A stretch of DNA of 64,000 nucleotides from Papilionanthe hookeriana x Papilionanthe teres (Eukaryota > Streptophyta > Magnoliopsida > Asparagales > Orchidaceae), in the NCBI GenBank assembly GCA_022702705.1, contig CM040426.1:76655877-76719876 (forward strand), read 5' to 3'. The translations under genes were made by a program, and so were the position numbers. Below, one piece after another: positions 44,291 to 58,415 of the stretch (position 1 is its first letter; every line of letters starts with the position of its first letter). Below the pieces are notes generated by a model. That model did not search any database. It was not told the DNA's origin and saw only the letters and a program-made list of their open reading frames with translations.

Positions 44291-45617
44291 ATAAGTAGTA
44301 TTAGACATTTGTCTTTTGCTAGTCAAATGGACGAGTCCATTAATAGCAACAATACAATGATTTAGCTTACGACAACCAATTACTCGATTTAGAAGTCACA
44401 TATGGAGGACTTGCTTTGTTGTTTGGACCCAAAAGATACACATTTGGATTATAAGGGCAAACCAACAAAGATTTATGGTAAGGATTGGACTAATGAATAG
44501 AAAAGCCATTGACAATAGCGTTTATGAGCATGTTGCTATTAAGACAAATGCCAGTAAAGTTTGGGAAACTCCAAGGAGTTGTACTAAAAGAAAAAAACAC
44601 ATAACAAGGCATTTCTTTTCATAAAATTGATGTATCTCAGATACACTGATAGGACTTTAGTTTCTGATCAATTAAATATTTTTCTTGTGATATTGAATCA
44701 ATTAGTAATTATGGACGTGGAGTTATAAGATGAGATCCTTGCATTATATTTGATGAGTTCGTTGTCGGACAATTAAGAGACTTTTTTTGTTTCTTTTAGA
44801 AATTCTGCTCCAAATTGCATTCTTACCTTTAAGATGGTGAAATAAAGTATGTTTAATAAATGAAATAGAAGAAATGAGTGAGGGATAACAACATAGAGTC
44901 AAGGGCTAGTCTCAAAGAAATGGGGTATAAGCCAGTGCAAAAATCATAAGGGTTGTGAAAGCTAGGATAAATCACGAGAAATTTCTCAGATAAAGAATGA
45001 GTTCAGATGTTTTAACTGTGAAAAACCAGGGCATAAGTAGGCTCAATGTAGATTGCTAAACAAAAAACAAAAGCACATGCATAAAGACAGAAAAAAAGAA
45101 TAGAAAAATGATGGTAATATAATGGCTATCGAGGATGGAGATTGTACTATTCTTTGTCATACCAAAAATATTAATCTCACATGTCAGGATTCTCACTAAC
45201 TAGTTGATTTTGGTGCTTCAAATCACTTCTCGTGTGATGTATTTTTTTATCTATAATGAGGGTAGAATGCAAAATTATGGGCATGAGTGATGTCAACATG
45301 ATTACTGTTGTTGGATGTCAATAGTGCCTGAAGAAGGTTAGGCATGTTCCTAATATTTACTTGAATTTGATCTTTACTTTTTTTTTCTCGATGATGAAGA
45401 ATGCCGTAAATGGAAGCTCACTAAGGGTTTTTTGGTGGTTGATAGAGGAAGGAAGCATAAATCTATTTATTTGAAGGAGGCTCGGTCTTATGCTGGAGAA
45501 GTAAATGCAATTAATAATTCATCCACTCAGCTATGGCATATGTGACTTGACACACGAGCCAAAATGGAATGAAGAAGCCATTTCATAAACATCTTATTCC
45601 TAACTTAGTCCACACAA

Positions 45618-46022
45618 TTGGAGGTATGTACTCATTATTTTACTTGTAAACAACATAATGTAGCTTTTAAAACTCTACATCCATCTTGCGAAGCTAATGT
45701 GTTGGAACTGGTGCATACTGATATATGTTCTATAGAAACTACGAGCCTTTCTAGCACTCATTATTATATTACTTTCATTGATGATAATTTCAGAAACATA
45801 CGTGTTTACACATTAAAATCTAAAGATCAGGCTCTAGGTTTCTTCAAGATTTTTCTGTTGTCAGTCAAGAAGGAAACTAAAAAAAAAAAGATGAATGCAA
45901 TCGTTCAGATAATGGTAGTGAGTATAGGGGCCCATTTGAGAACGACTATAGAACTCATGTTATCAAACTTCAGGAGACAGAGTCAAAAACTCTTTAGCAT
46001 AAAAAAGTTGCTGAGAGGATGA
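45618..46022 (+). pseudogene. Copia integrase fragment
   Basis: Longest open piece of the element's polyprotein. HYFTCKQHNVAF is the end of the zinc-binding region; HTDIC and YYITFIDDNFRNIRVY carry the first two catalytic acidic positions. The glutamate region is lost to a frameshift after about 45890, next to an A run. Confidence 0.85.
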
Positions 46023-46996
46023 ACCGCAAAATTGCAGATTTTCATAAATAAATTGAGTTAAGTGTCAAAGGATGACGAACATGTTGATCCAACTATAGCT
46101 TGTCTAACTATAACACATTATAATTATAACAGAGGTATATATGTAGATGCACCACTTTTAAGTGATGATGACTAGATTGATGAGAATATAGAAGATGCAC
46201 CAGTTGAACCTTTATTAAGGAGATCCAGCAGAGAGACAACTTTTAGGAGATATTCTACCAACAAATTTGTGATGTTTACTGAATGAGGAGAGCTAGAGAC
46301 TTATCTGGAGCTTTGGTCACAAAAGAAGAAAGAAGCATAGTTGAGTGCCATGAAAGATGAGATAAGATCCTTGCATGAGAACCAAATTTATGATATGGTG
46401 AAACTACCAAAGAACATGAAAGATTTAAAGAACAAATAGGTGTTCAGATTGAATTCAAGGGAAAATTGCTCCCTCCAAATACAAAGCAAGGTTGGTTGTG
46501 AAGGGATTCTATTAGACAAAGGGTGTTGATTTCGATGAATTTTTTTCATCGGTGATGAAGATGAGTTCAATATGAGTTATACTAGGATTAACCACCAGTT
46601 CAAATTTTGAAGGTGGAATAAATCGATGTAAACATGACCTTTCTTCCCAATCATTCAGATGAGGATACTTGCATGGAGTAGCCTAAAGGTTTCAAAGACA
46701 GAAAAATAAGATCTAATTTCCATATTGGGAAAATGTTTATACGCATTTAAGCAAGCACCAAGGCAATGACACATAAAATTTGATGCTTTTATCAAACCAA
46801 ATGGTACATTAAGACTATTTTTTACAATTTTATTTCTGACAAAAAGTTCTCTGATAGTGATTTTGTAATTCTCTTATTATGTGTTGATGATATTTTGATT
46901 GTTGATCTTAATGGGACCAAGGTTGAGAAACTTAAGAAAGAACCTAGCAAGTCTTTTACCATGAAAGATTTGCATTAGGTAAAGCAAATACTTGGA

Positions 46997-47383
46997 ATGA
47001 ACATTATTCATGAGAGGAAGAAGAACAAGCTATGTTTATCTCAAGAGAGGCACATAAAGAAAGTTCTTGAAATATTTACAATGAGCAATGCTAATCTATT
47101 TGTATTTGGACTTGCAGGTCAATTTAAACTTAACATTAAACAATGCCCTACAAGTGAGAATGAGAAGCAAGAAATTAAAAATATGCCTTATGCATCCATT
47201 GTGGGTAGCTTGATGTATGTTATGGTATGTACAAGGCCGGATATTTCTCATGTTGTTGGCACTGTCAGTCAGTTACTTTCGATCCATGAAAAGAACATTG
47301 AACATCATTTAAGTGGAATAAAGTTTCTTCCAAAGTATGTTTATGTTTTGAAAATGATAATTCTATTTTGGATGGTTACATAA
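46997..47383 (+). pseudogene. Copia reverse transcriptase C-terminus
   Basis: LCLSQERHIKKVLEIFTMSN, YASIVGSLMYVMVCTRPDIS and VGTVSQLLS match the copia thumb and connection region. The frame breaks before the RNase H part. Confidence 0.88.
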
Positions 47384-47853
47384 ATGCAGATATGACAGGT
47401 GATGTGGACTTGAGGAAGTCCACTTCGGGATACTTGGTTACTTTGCAGGGGACTGCTTTCATGCAATCTAAACTACAAAGTGTATGACTTTGTCAAGTAT
47501 TGAGATAGAGTATATTGCATTCATAGAAGTTTGCAAAGAAGTCTAATGGATGAAGAATTTTTTACAAGAGTGAGGCCATAAGCAATCTAAGCTTGTCTTA
47601 TAGTGTGATAGTTAGAGTGCAACTCATCTCACCATGAATTCCACACTCCACTCACATTCCAAGCAGATTGATGTGAGGTATCATGGGATTTGTGATATGT
47701 TAGACTCAATGATGTTAGTGCTTCAAAAGATACATACAGATGACAGTGGTTTTGATGTGATGACAAACATGTTACCGAAAGAGAAGATTATAGTATGCCG
47801 AGAAATCACAGCTATGGGAGAGCTTTTTCTCCACATAATCAAGAGGGGGAGAT

Positions 47854-48456
47854 TGTTGTGAGTTCCTCTGACATGAAAGCAATTTCCTTCATTGAAAACT
47901 AAATTCCAATTTCCACTTAAAAAAATTGCTCTTATTTTACCAGACCCTTGCCAATGTCCCAGTTTTTTTTTTACTGTTTGACTAAAATCTTCATGATTCC
48001 TTACCGGAACAAAAAGATACATCTCTTTTTTATTTCAGCCAGTCGTAGAAAAAGTTGCAACTGGGGCGTAGAAGAGGAATAAACGGGTTTGAGGCGTACA
48101 AAAATCAACAACAAACATCTCATTTGCAAAGAGCAGTGGCAGAGTGAAGGACAAGGTCCACATCTTGTATTCTTGAATTCGCTGAGATTACCAAACCATC
48201 TATTTGATTAGGTTTATATATACCACCTATTTGGTGATGGTTGACTATTAATTTCCTTTAGAAATGTTTAACATAACAACTTTATATACATATTAAGATG
48301 GTTATTAGAGGTGTTTAAGTGGCCTATGGGTCCTATGATTTTTACTCTATTTGAGAGGTTTTCCATGCTAAAGTTGTTGTTTAATCTCGTATTTGTTTCA
48401 TCAATTTCCATTGTCTGTGCGCTTATGGTGCAGTGAATTTTTGGCTTGCTTTTTCA
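47854..48456 (+). repeat. Copia 3' LTR
   Basis: Starts TGTTGTGAG just after the polypurine tract and ends GGCTTGCTTTTTCA. It shares GATTACCAAACC-like, TTTGGTGATGGTTGA and GTTTAAGTGGCCTA(C/T)GGGTCCT segments with the 5' LTR. The number of differences indicates an old insertion. Confidence 0.82.
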
Positions 48457-51078
48457 AATCATGATAAGCACCGATATGTCGAGTTATAAGTAATGGTTTT
48501 AACTAAGTTGACTTGGAAAACTCACCCTTAATTTAAGCTTATTTAATCAAATAGAACTAAACTGAAGCCCAATTCTAATTCATATATTTAAACAAGCTAA
48601 TTAAAAAACATTAATCATAAAATAATAACAACAACAAAAATAATAAGAATAAGAATTTCGAACCAAGTATTTATTGTAGTAAAATTATAAAAAAGATAAA
48701 TCTTCGAGTAATAAAAGTTTACTTAAGATCACAAAATAAACTAAGAGTTGGATTTCATATTAAAAAAAATTAATCAAAACTTTGAATGGTAAGATAATAT
48801 AAATATATTTTATTTTAACAAAATTTCAGAAAAGCTAGTTCACAAATTAATGAATCAAGTTTGAGTTAACTCGAGCTCAACCCTAGAGCTCGCCAGGCTT
48901 AACTAAAATTATAATGATTTTAGGTCAATGTATTTCAAGCACTATAAAATTTTTCATAACTCCAAAAAGCCATCGCTCCCAATATGCTGCTACAATTGAA
49001 AAAAGTCATGAGCACAATTGGTACATGTATATATATATTATTACACCCCGGCACTGGAATGCAGTACACCCCGACAATGCGGAATATGAATGTTTTATAT
49101 TCTCAAAAAGAAAAGAGTACGCAAGCAATAACAAAAAGAAACAAAAAATAATTTTATTTCATAAATAAGAGTCTAATTGATATAACTGAAAGAAAATGAG
49201 TGAATTGAAAGCAACAAAAATGAAAATAAGAAAACAACTACCCTGATACAGAAAGAAAATACAATAATCAACACGACAATGAAAAATACCAAAAATAATT
49301 CTAACACTGGAAAGTCTTCTTCGATGGAGACGACCAGGTAAGCGGCTAGGTGATACCTATTATTTAAAAAAAATCAACAGATGAGTTTGACAATCAAACA
49401 CATTTAGTAATTAAAATATAAACGACAACGATAATATGGCATACAATGTCCAATAAATATGGACGATTTACTATGTCTATAATATAATTTGCAAAAACTA
49501 TCGCATGTTTATGATCATGAATAAAAGTGACTTGAACACATACGCTATTATTTAGATATTTACATGCTACAATATCAAATTTTTAGTACACATTACTCAT
49601 CGATCATTTAACACTACTTGATAATATACAATTTCAGTGTACATATATAATAAGATTTATATATATTCAGCTGTTCATTAGGACACCCAGAAACACGAAA
49701 AAGTAGACACAATCCTATGAAAATCCACTAATTTCTCTAAGGATTTGTCGGTCCAGTTAGTCATTACAAAAGAGTTTAATATTGACATAATAATATTACA
49801 ATTATAGTTATATTTCATACATCACAATCAAACCACATGAATATAATTATAAAATGTCCACCACCATCTATAAACAATTATGAAATTAAAATAATAAGAT
49901 TTATCACATCAAAAATATATAAAAATATATATTAAAATCATGAAAAGTGAATAATTAAACACGAGATTAATCAATAATAAAATAAGATTAATTACACATT
50001 AAAGTCATCATGGGCAAAAAGAAAAACTGAATGACAAATCTACAGTTAGCTTGGAATCTAATATAATTATTAAGGATAGCGCCTACGTTTAGCTCATAAT
50101 AAAGAGCAATAAACTTATCTTGAGATGGCTAAAAAGACACTTCTAAGTATTCCAACCAATTGAATTAGTGCTGCCAAGCTGTTCTACATAAATTAGGATC
50201 CAAAATATAAATAATCATGCGATTAAACCTTAATTATTTATTAGGTGTAATGTAATTAACATGTATTATTATTAATTATTATTATTATTTTATTTATATT
50301 TTTGAAAGAAGGTATGAAATTAATTAAGGTTATCTTTACCTTGGATTGACATGATATAATTAGATAATTAAAAAAATATTAGTCTCTCTCTCTCTCTACA
50401 TATATATCTATATATTATTTATTTATTTATTAAAAACTACATAAAAAAAACAATTGCATTCGACACAGAAAAGAGCGAACGAGGGGGCGGTCGCAAGAGA
50501 GAAGAAGGAAGAGAAGGGGTTTTAATAGGCTCTATATGCCACGACATCGTTGTTATCTTAGCTAGGCCCCTAGCTGTGATCGTAACTTATCGCGAGGGTT
50601 CAGAGGAGAAAAGTAGGAGCTTCGGTAATTTTGGTATAATGAGTGTCAAAAATTAATCTGACGTCTAACACGACTCAAACTTGATCAAAAAATCTGGGTT
50701 AAGGTTGACTCAAATATTTTTCGAGTTGAATTCGGGTCAGATAATTCGATCCATTCATTATGCGGATCGGATTCGGGTTGATCCTAAAAACTGAAAATTG
50801 ACTTGAATAAGCATAAAATTTTAGATCGGATTCGAGTTAGCTGGTCAAGCTCGAGTTCCGCTCTTAGCATTCGACCATTTATCATTCGAGTAGTTGACCA
50901 TATTTAGGTAATTTCATTTTCGAGCCGGACAAACTCAACCTACAAACCCGAAATGACACCCCTATTTGGTATGCCATGAGAGAATATGGTATGTGATGAC
51001 ACCCGAAATGAAAATAATTAAACAATAATTAAACACCCTTGTAATGAATAAAAGGCAGCAGCTTTAGGCACTTCTTAT
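48457..51078. other. Intergenic, no gene seen
   Basis: AT-rich DNA. Around 48480-48900 and 50640-50960 are stretches with repeated GAGTT/AACTCGAGCTC and GATCGGATTCGGGTT words, in the style of the degraded GC-word repeats common in plants. No ends or coding similarity were found. A short (CT)n run lies near 50381-50398. Confidence 0.4.
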
Positions 51079-51356
51079 GGGAAAAAATTTGCATCCGAAG
51101 AGCGTACGTAAAAAAATATATGGGAGTTACACGAGAGTTACAATATGATAACAAGTGTGTTATAACATTCTTATTCCTCATGTGTAACTCAATGTTATGC
51201 CTCATGTGTAACTCACTTGTAACCCAGACTTCTATTTCATCCATTTATACACGAAGGTTACAGAAGAGGTACAAGAGTATTCTAACCCCATGTAACTCCG
51301 TGTACATTTTTACGTATGTATCTCTGTGTATGCTCTCCGGATGCAAATATTTTCCC
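51079..51356. mobile_element. Palindromic MITE with GGGAAAA..TTTGCATCCG ends
   Basis: The left end GGGAAAAAATTTGCATCCGA and AGAGCGTACGTAAAAA is mirrored on the right, which reads on the opposite strand GGGAAAATATTTGCATCCGG, AGAGCATAC and TACGTAAAAA. The interior repeats GTGTAACTC and GAGTTAC. CTTCTT occurs beside both ends and may be a target duplication. 278 bp, non-coding, and unrelated to the TTTACATACATA family. Confidence 0.75.
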
Positions 51357-52127
51357 TTCTTTTGATTTTACTTGTGCTTAAAATTAAATTAAAAATAATT
51401 TGAAGCCAATTGAGATTACTTTTATATTTTGTTTTATTTATATTTTAATTTGAAATAAAATATGTTTCATAAATTAAAATGAAATAAAGTTATTTTTAAA
51501 AATGCTTCAACATTTAAAAAGTTATTTTGATTATTCATGAAAATATGTTAATTTATTTATTAAAACAAAAAATAAAAATAAATTTGAATCTAAAAAGGCC
51601 CTTAATGAATATAGAAACACCTATGAGCCGCCTCATATTTCTACATAAAATTTTCATAATGTCATACAGTACAAAAAAGCCACAAAATCAACCCAACTAC
51701 AAAGAATCAATTAAAAAAACAATAAAAAACAAAGAAAACAAAGAACAAAATCTAAAACCCTGAAATCATGAATACTGAGTATAATTTGCATCTTCATTTC
51801 TTCACCAACAAATAAAATTCTATCCCCAATTATGTGATAATCTGTCAATTACCATTGCTTTCATTCTCAGCTAATAGCTCTATTGGATTTTCCTCGTACA
51901 AGACTATTGAATCTCTCAAGTTCCTATCTTCTTTAACTTATTTATATGCCACAAATTCATTGAAATCTACTTAAAATCCCACAGTTCTACCAGCTCAAAT
52001 GACCACCTTGGAATGCCTTACAGGGGATGCAAATGTAAAACTATCACAATAATCATGTTGGCGACCGATTAAAGAATATATATGTAAGCCATGAAAATGA
52101 GGATGCTGAATTCACCAATTACCTCTT
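51357..52127 (-). other. Probable 3' UTR and downstream region of the TRAF-like gene
   Basis: Follows the stop codon of the - strand gene. AT-rich with no repeat recognised. A polyadenylation site could not be fixed. Confidence 0.4.
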
Positions 52128-52469
52128 CTACGTCGCATTATTGAACCATGGGCCGACCGCACCGTTCATGTGACCGTTTCCATGCACCCCAATGCCGTTC
52201 GGAACGACTGAAGGTGGGAGGCCAACGGTCGGTTGTGGCGGTGCAGAATATAGTCCGTGGAGATGTGGGAGTGCGTGATCGCTTACGAGCGAGTTCCCGC
52301 TGCTTTTCCGCTGCTGCTGAAGCGAATGTATCTGCAGCAAACCATCCTGATGTATGCGAGTGAGCGTCTCGAGCTCGTTGGTTGACAAGGCTTCGACTCC
52401 CACACCGTAAAGTGGGGCGTGGCGTGTCATTTCTTCTCGAACCGAAGCTTCGAGGGATTGGATGTATTG
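52128..52469 (-). CDS. TRAF-like gene, last exon
   Basis: The acceptor is CATTGCAG|CAATAC. 113 codons and TAG: QYIQSLEASVREEMTRHAPL, the family's conserved LYGVGVEALSTNELETL, and a Gly/Asn/Pro-rich tail ending GAVGPWFNNAT. The + strand frame at 52148 and the - strand frame ending at 52138 are shadows. Confidence 0.92.
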   Translation of the reverse strand, partial: QYIQSLEASVREEMTRHAPLYGVGVEALSTNELETLTRIHQDGLLQIHSLQQQRKSSGNSLVSDHALPHLHGLYSAPPQPTVGLPPSVVPNGIGVHGNGHMNGAVGPWFNNAT

Positions 52470-55400
52470 CTGCAATGAAGATGAATTTAAGAGTAAATGT
52501 TAAAAGATTTATGCAGAATGGAATGTAGATCACACTGAAGTCAAGAAGAAAGAATGCGAAATATTAATAAATAGTATAGGTTTGAGCCTATGTGATGCGC
52601 CAAAAAGATCTAGCTAAAGCTTTATTCTCCTTGGTTTTTCAGTCCAGTCTATGACCTTCTAAACTAAATATTCACTGGCCCTCTATGTGGAATTCAATTC
52701 TGTAATTAGTCATGTTTCATTCTTAGTGCCTGTTTATCTTGTAATAGCCTTGCAAGCTACTTCAAAAATATAAATTTGAGATAGATTTCTATCTTTGAAA
52801 AAAGAATAAAAACTTCAAGAACCATGAACTTGCTATTATTAGTTTGTACAAGGAGGAAAGGACCTGATAGCAGTGATAATGCAAGTGTAATAATCTATTA
52901 GGTGGTTTAACCAGTATAAAAAAAAAGGAAGATTTACATACATATCACTCAATTCCTATGTACTTACATATCTAACACCTAAACTTCAATTTTAACATAT
53001 ATGACACCATAACTATGCATGAAAAGATGTATCTCACCATTTAAAAAATAAAAAAGTGGTATATTTTGAAGTAATATAAAAATTTTGGGAAGTATAAATG
53101 TAAAAAATAAAGTTTAGATGTCAGATATGCAAATACATTGGAATTGGGTGGTATGCATGTAGATGACCCAAAAAAGGAAAGAAACTAAAACTTTTCCATA
53201 TAGGAAGAGAATATCAATAGTTATACAATACCCGGCACGCCTGCAATTTGGCCTCCATTCCATCGATGTAAGCTTCACATCGAGTAACTTGTGCCTCCTT
53301 CTCCCTCTTTTCTCCTTCACTTTGTCCTACAGTCTCCGTTAATCTCCGAACTTCATCTTCAAGAGATTGCCTGACTTCCTCACGACTAATCGTCTCTGTG
53401 GCATACCGTTTTAATTCTTCATCAAACCTTTTTCGAGCAGCTTCTGCATTCTTCAATCTTTCAGCTAATGCATTCTTTTCCTTAAGAACCCTCTAAAACA
53501 AAAAAAATAAATTAGTACAAAACATTCTACCACAACCATAATTTCCATAATATAGAATATTACATAACTTGAATACCAGCACAAGAAAATACTCCGAGCA
53601 ATATTCTTTAGGAGTTCAGTTGTAAATATTAATAGCAATGTCAATGATGAGGACATATCACCAAGATTACAACTTAAAAGAAAAAACAAAAGGAAAGACA
53701 ACTTGACATAAATGTACAAGAAATCTTTCTTGACCAATGAATGTCTTACTGTTAACCCTTGTCAAGAAAAAAACAAAAAAGGAATGATATCAACTATAAC
53801 CTGAGTGGACTTTCGTTTGCATAAATAACCTGAATGTCTTTAAGGGACGCTTACATAAACAGCACACAATTCTTATGTATTTACATATCTAGCCTAAACT
53901 TTCATATTTACAAACATGATATTAGAATATTTAATATCACATCAAAAATATAACTAACACTAACTTGATTTAAGTGTACACCATTTCATGCAAAGGCTCC
54001 TGACACCAATGTGTTATGAATGTAAATATCAAACTTTTGTTGTTAGATATATAAATACAAAGGAATTGTATTATATCTATGAAATTTTTTCTAACTTTAA
54101 TAATGAATTTTAATTTAAAGTTCTCTCTATGATATCGTTTTCTCTCATATATATATCTAATCTGAGATAGGTTTGCTCTATAAGAGTAAAGCAATAGGAT
54201 GAAGGGTAGAGGGCTAATCGAGCCCAAAAGCGATGATTGACTTGTTCCATTTTCCAAAAGAACTTCTACATATTACTTAATCATTTATTATAGAAAATAA
54301 CAGGCTTAGTGAATTCAATCAACATTTAGTTATTAGTTAAAAAAGAGAGCCTTACAGCAGGATATATAAATATTAGAAACTTGGAGATCGAAGCCAACCG
54401 TAATATTGAAAACCAGAGGCATTATAATAAAAAAAATAGAGAATAACTTCACCAATGAACATTGTAAGATATGAAAAATTACAGAAGTAACACCCAACAA
54501 GAGCATTTCATCTCAAATAGTTTCAGTTCATGAAAAAAAATAAAGCATTTTCTTCTCACTACATATCTCAATTTTTTAAATCAATCTGATACCAGAATTA
54601 ACCCATACACAGATAAAAAAGCAAAATGTATTACTGAATTTCAATATGAAATTACAATAAAATAATGTGAGAAATCTGAAATTGCAACAACACAACACTA
54701 GAACCAGAGTTAGATCTAGGGTAAGGTTAGTGCCATATAGGGGTTTGGAGCCCAGGGTGATGGAAGGAGGCAGTTGATAAGCAGGCAACAACAAGAAGGG
54801 ACTGGATACAGGCCGTCGGCAGGAACAAAAGCAGTAGGGGCAGTTCTGGGTGACAGCTGCAAGGAGGAAGGCGTGGGATGGCTGGGAAGGTTGGTACAGG
54901 GCTCGAGGGCAGTGGGAAGGAGGAAAAATAGCAGCTGGACTGCTATTCTAGGGGCGGCAGCAAGGGACAGATTGGCGAGGATATAAGGGTATCGAAGTAG
55001 AAGAGAGCGGGACAACAGTAGAAAAGAATACACACCATCTTAAGACCATGAAGAGAAAAGATGTCGACGGCTGTCTCAAAACAAACACAGCAAAAAAGCT
55101 AAACCCTAAATCACCAACAAAGCAAATATATAGTCCTAGGTAACTATGAATGGGTCCCACTCCAATTGGGCGGCATTCCAAGGCAAGCGAGGCTAGTTGG
55201 CCCTCAGAAGCATTGGATCGAACTGGTCCCTACACTAGTCCCCTAGGGTTAGGTGAGCGTCGACTACATCCGTCAGCTTCTGAGTCCTCATGATACGGCA
55301 TCAGGTCGACCATGTTCAAGGTGGTGAAGCTAATTTACCCTCTCGGGATTGGAGATCCTTTGAATATGTCTTTAGAAGCATCTGGATCCCACTATCGAAT

Positions 55401-56526
55401 GCATTGTCACACAAAACACCTTCGAAGATTTTCAAAATTGTGAGTGACTATATCTTCCAAAAGTAGCTCAAGTTTGGTCCATTCCTCTCTAGTGAAGACA
55501 AGTTGAACCTCCCATGGTGGTGCCAAACCCAATGATAAGTGATCGGTTAAGATATGCTGAAAATATCTCAGTAGTGGCCGCCCTATGCTTGATATCAACT
55601 ATTCTGTCTCACCATCCTCTTAACATCATCAAAACCGATCAAAGTAGCGTCTATCTCATGAAAATAGCATCTATAACATCAAACTCCGCAAAAGGTATCC
55701 TCGATGAATAAGTGTTATCAAACTGCCTTGACCTCCTCAACAAAATATGGCAGGAGTCTATGAATACAATATTACACCACACTTGGTCATGCATCTAATC
55801 CCAATAGAAAAATCTAAAAGGCATCTCATGTCAATGCTAATGATATTCCCTTTCTTCAACCAAGTTTGGGAATATCGTTGAGAATGTCTCTGAGTAGTGA
55901 GACTCAACTTGTCCACCATCTATGTAGACGCTATATTCTCATAACTACTTTCATCAATGATGAGGTTGAACACATTTCCTTTCACAATGCAATGGGTATA
56001 AAAGATGCTGCGAAGCCACTATTGCTCTCTCGTATAGCCTCAAGCCCTCAATTTGAAGAACCCGTCAAACTACAAGCATCTCGCTCTCATCAGTTGGAAG
56101 TCCTTATTCTCACACATCCTCAATATTTTCTCGCTAGTACCACTATCCACTTTTACTACTCTTTGCTAAGTGAAAGAGACAAATTTAGCAGTACAAAAGG
56201 TGATGTGTCCAAACCCATGACATCTAAAACATTTTCTTGTGAGCAATATGTAGGGTATATTACTCCTTTCAGACTTCTTTCCACTTTGATTATCTTCATC
56301 ATCTTTTAGGCTTCCTTAAGCGTACTCCTACTGGCTCCTCTTATTGTGGGTGGCTGTCTGCATGAAGGCAGAGCTTTGATGTGCTTCTGCTATTCCTGCA
56401 CCTTCAGGGCCAAGGTATGAACATCTCTCAAAGAACAGTAAGGTTGAAGTTGAACGCCATGGCTGATGGTTGACTTCAGACCTCCTAAATACTTGGCTAT
56501 GGTGTTCTCCCCTCTAACTCCCTCAG

Positions 56527-56601
<75 letters not shown>

Positions 56602-58383
56602 AAGAAAAAAGTTGAGGGAGCTAGAGAAGAACACTCGCAGCTCACATTTCAGCATGAGCTACTCAAACATTGTAGTGACCTCCTATACTGACAACTCCCC
56701 AAATGTAAATGATGTAGCTTCAAGAATGTCCCGGCGGAAGTGTGGGGATAGATAATTCCTCTATGATTCCTTCATCTTCTCTCATGCAGTGAACTTGCTA
56801 CTACCTTCTCTCTGCATCACTCTTTTTAGATTTGTCCATCTTAGAGTACTCTTCTTTAGTTTTATGACAACAAGTTTCACTCTCCTATTAATTGGCACCT
56901 CTTTATACTCAAAAATCCTCTCAATAGTCTGCAACCACTTAATGGAGTCATCCATTTCATTCTCCTCTCTAAATCCTGTAAGTCTATATTCACTCACACA
57001 TCTCCATGGCCTCCAAAAGGCGCTCAATCTCTCGGCCTCATCTGATATTGAATCCCAATACCTTGTAGCCTACATCCTCTTCATTAGAATCATCCCTACA
57101 AAAGGGATTCAGATTCCCCCCCCCCCCCTCTCCGAATCTCGTTATCCTGATTGACGGTGATCTCTTCATGGATCACTTCCTCAACTTCAACAAGTCTTTG
57201 CTAAATACGACAGATTTCCTGTTGCTTTTTCATGGTAAGTTCCCTGTTGGCTTTTAACATTTGACTCCTCATTGACATGGCTAGGGTCTTGGTGGGATGT
57301 AAAAGAGGGAGCATAAGGCTGCTTTGAGAGAGAGAGGGGGGGGGGGGTTGAATTAGGTCAGACAAGCTTTGGCTACATGGGTTTAGCTCACCCTAGGATG
57401 GAATTAGGTGTCAAGTCCTAGCCGGGAGCTTGGAATTAACCAAGGCAATGACAGGCAATCGAACAATATTAATCAAAATTTCTATTTTTATTTTCCATCA
57501 CTATTAATTAATGATCCAAAAAGTAAATGAAAGCCCCACAAAAAAATCAAATTAAAACATTACAAATTTACCTTAAGTTAGATTGTCCACGTTTTCTATA
57601 AACATTTTCTCATCTATCATTCATCTTTTAATCAAATAATTAAACCTGAAATATTAGTTCAAAACAATATTGAGCTAATTGAAGCCAGTGAATACTCACA
57701 TTCTTAGACTACAGTAACACGATGAAAAAAAAAACAATATGCATGTCAGTTAAACTTTTAATAAATCAGTATAAAATATCTGATAGTTTATGAATATGAT
57801 AGCTCATGATATTTCATAACATTCAAAATGTTTAACTATATCAATAACATATCTATATCATTTTATATATGTACAACCGTCACAGGAGAGCTCTCTAAAA
57901 ATTATACTAGTTAAGATACCTCAGCATAAAAATAAAAAAAAATCTATTTACACGCAAAGGACTTTTGAACTCTCCCATTAACACCATCATAGTCAAGCAT
58001 TCATATACATGTAGTATATATAGCCCATATTATTTATCTGCTCATCTCATTCAATTCAACATACTGTGTGTGTGTATGTGTGTGTGTGTGTGTGTATAAC
58101 ATTCATGATAATATGACCAATAAAGAAAAGAGTGTATCAATCTGAATAAAGCTTGTATAAACACCAATAAAGTGCTAATGAAAAATGGTTGGAAAGAAAC
58201 AAAAATCTACCATAGCTTAAAAATATGATTACTAACTTCAATCACTGATTATTCTTTTTTCAATCGTCCTCTTCACTTATCTCTAATGAAAATTGATATT
58301 CAAGTGCATAAAGAATTATTATTAATCTTATTATTAGTAGAAAATTTGCCTCTACTTTACGTTTTAGGTATCATATAATAATA

Positions 58384-58415
<32 letters not shown>

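Noticed and set aside
54774..54986. Gly/Arg-rich + strand open frame, and a similar one at 59838-60152
   Set aside because: Both fall in the paired LTRs of the gypsy-derived element, on the antisense strand, and have no domain.
55866..56309. 147-codon + strand open frame
   Set aside because: Antisense to the decayed gag and knuckle region of the gypsy-derived element.
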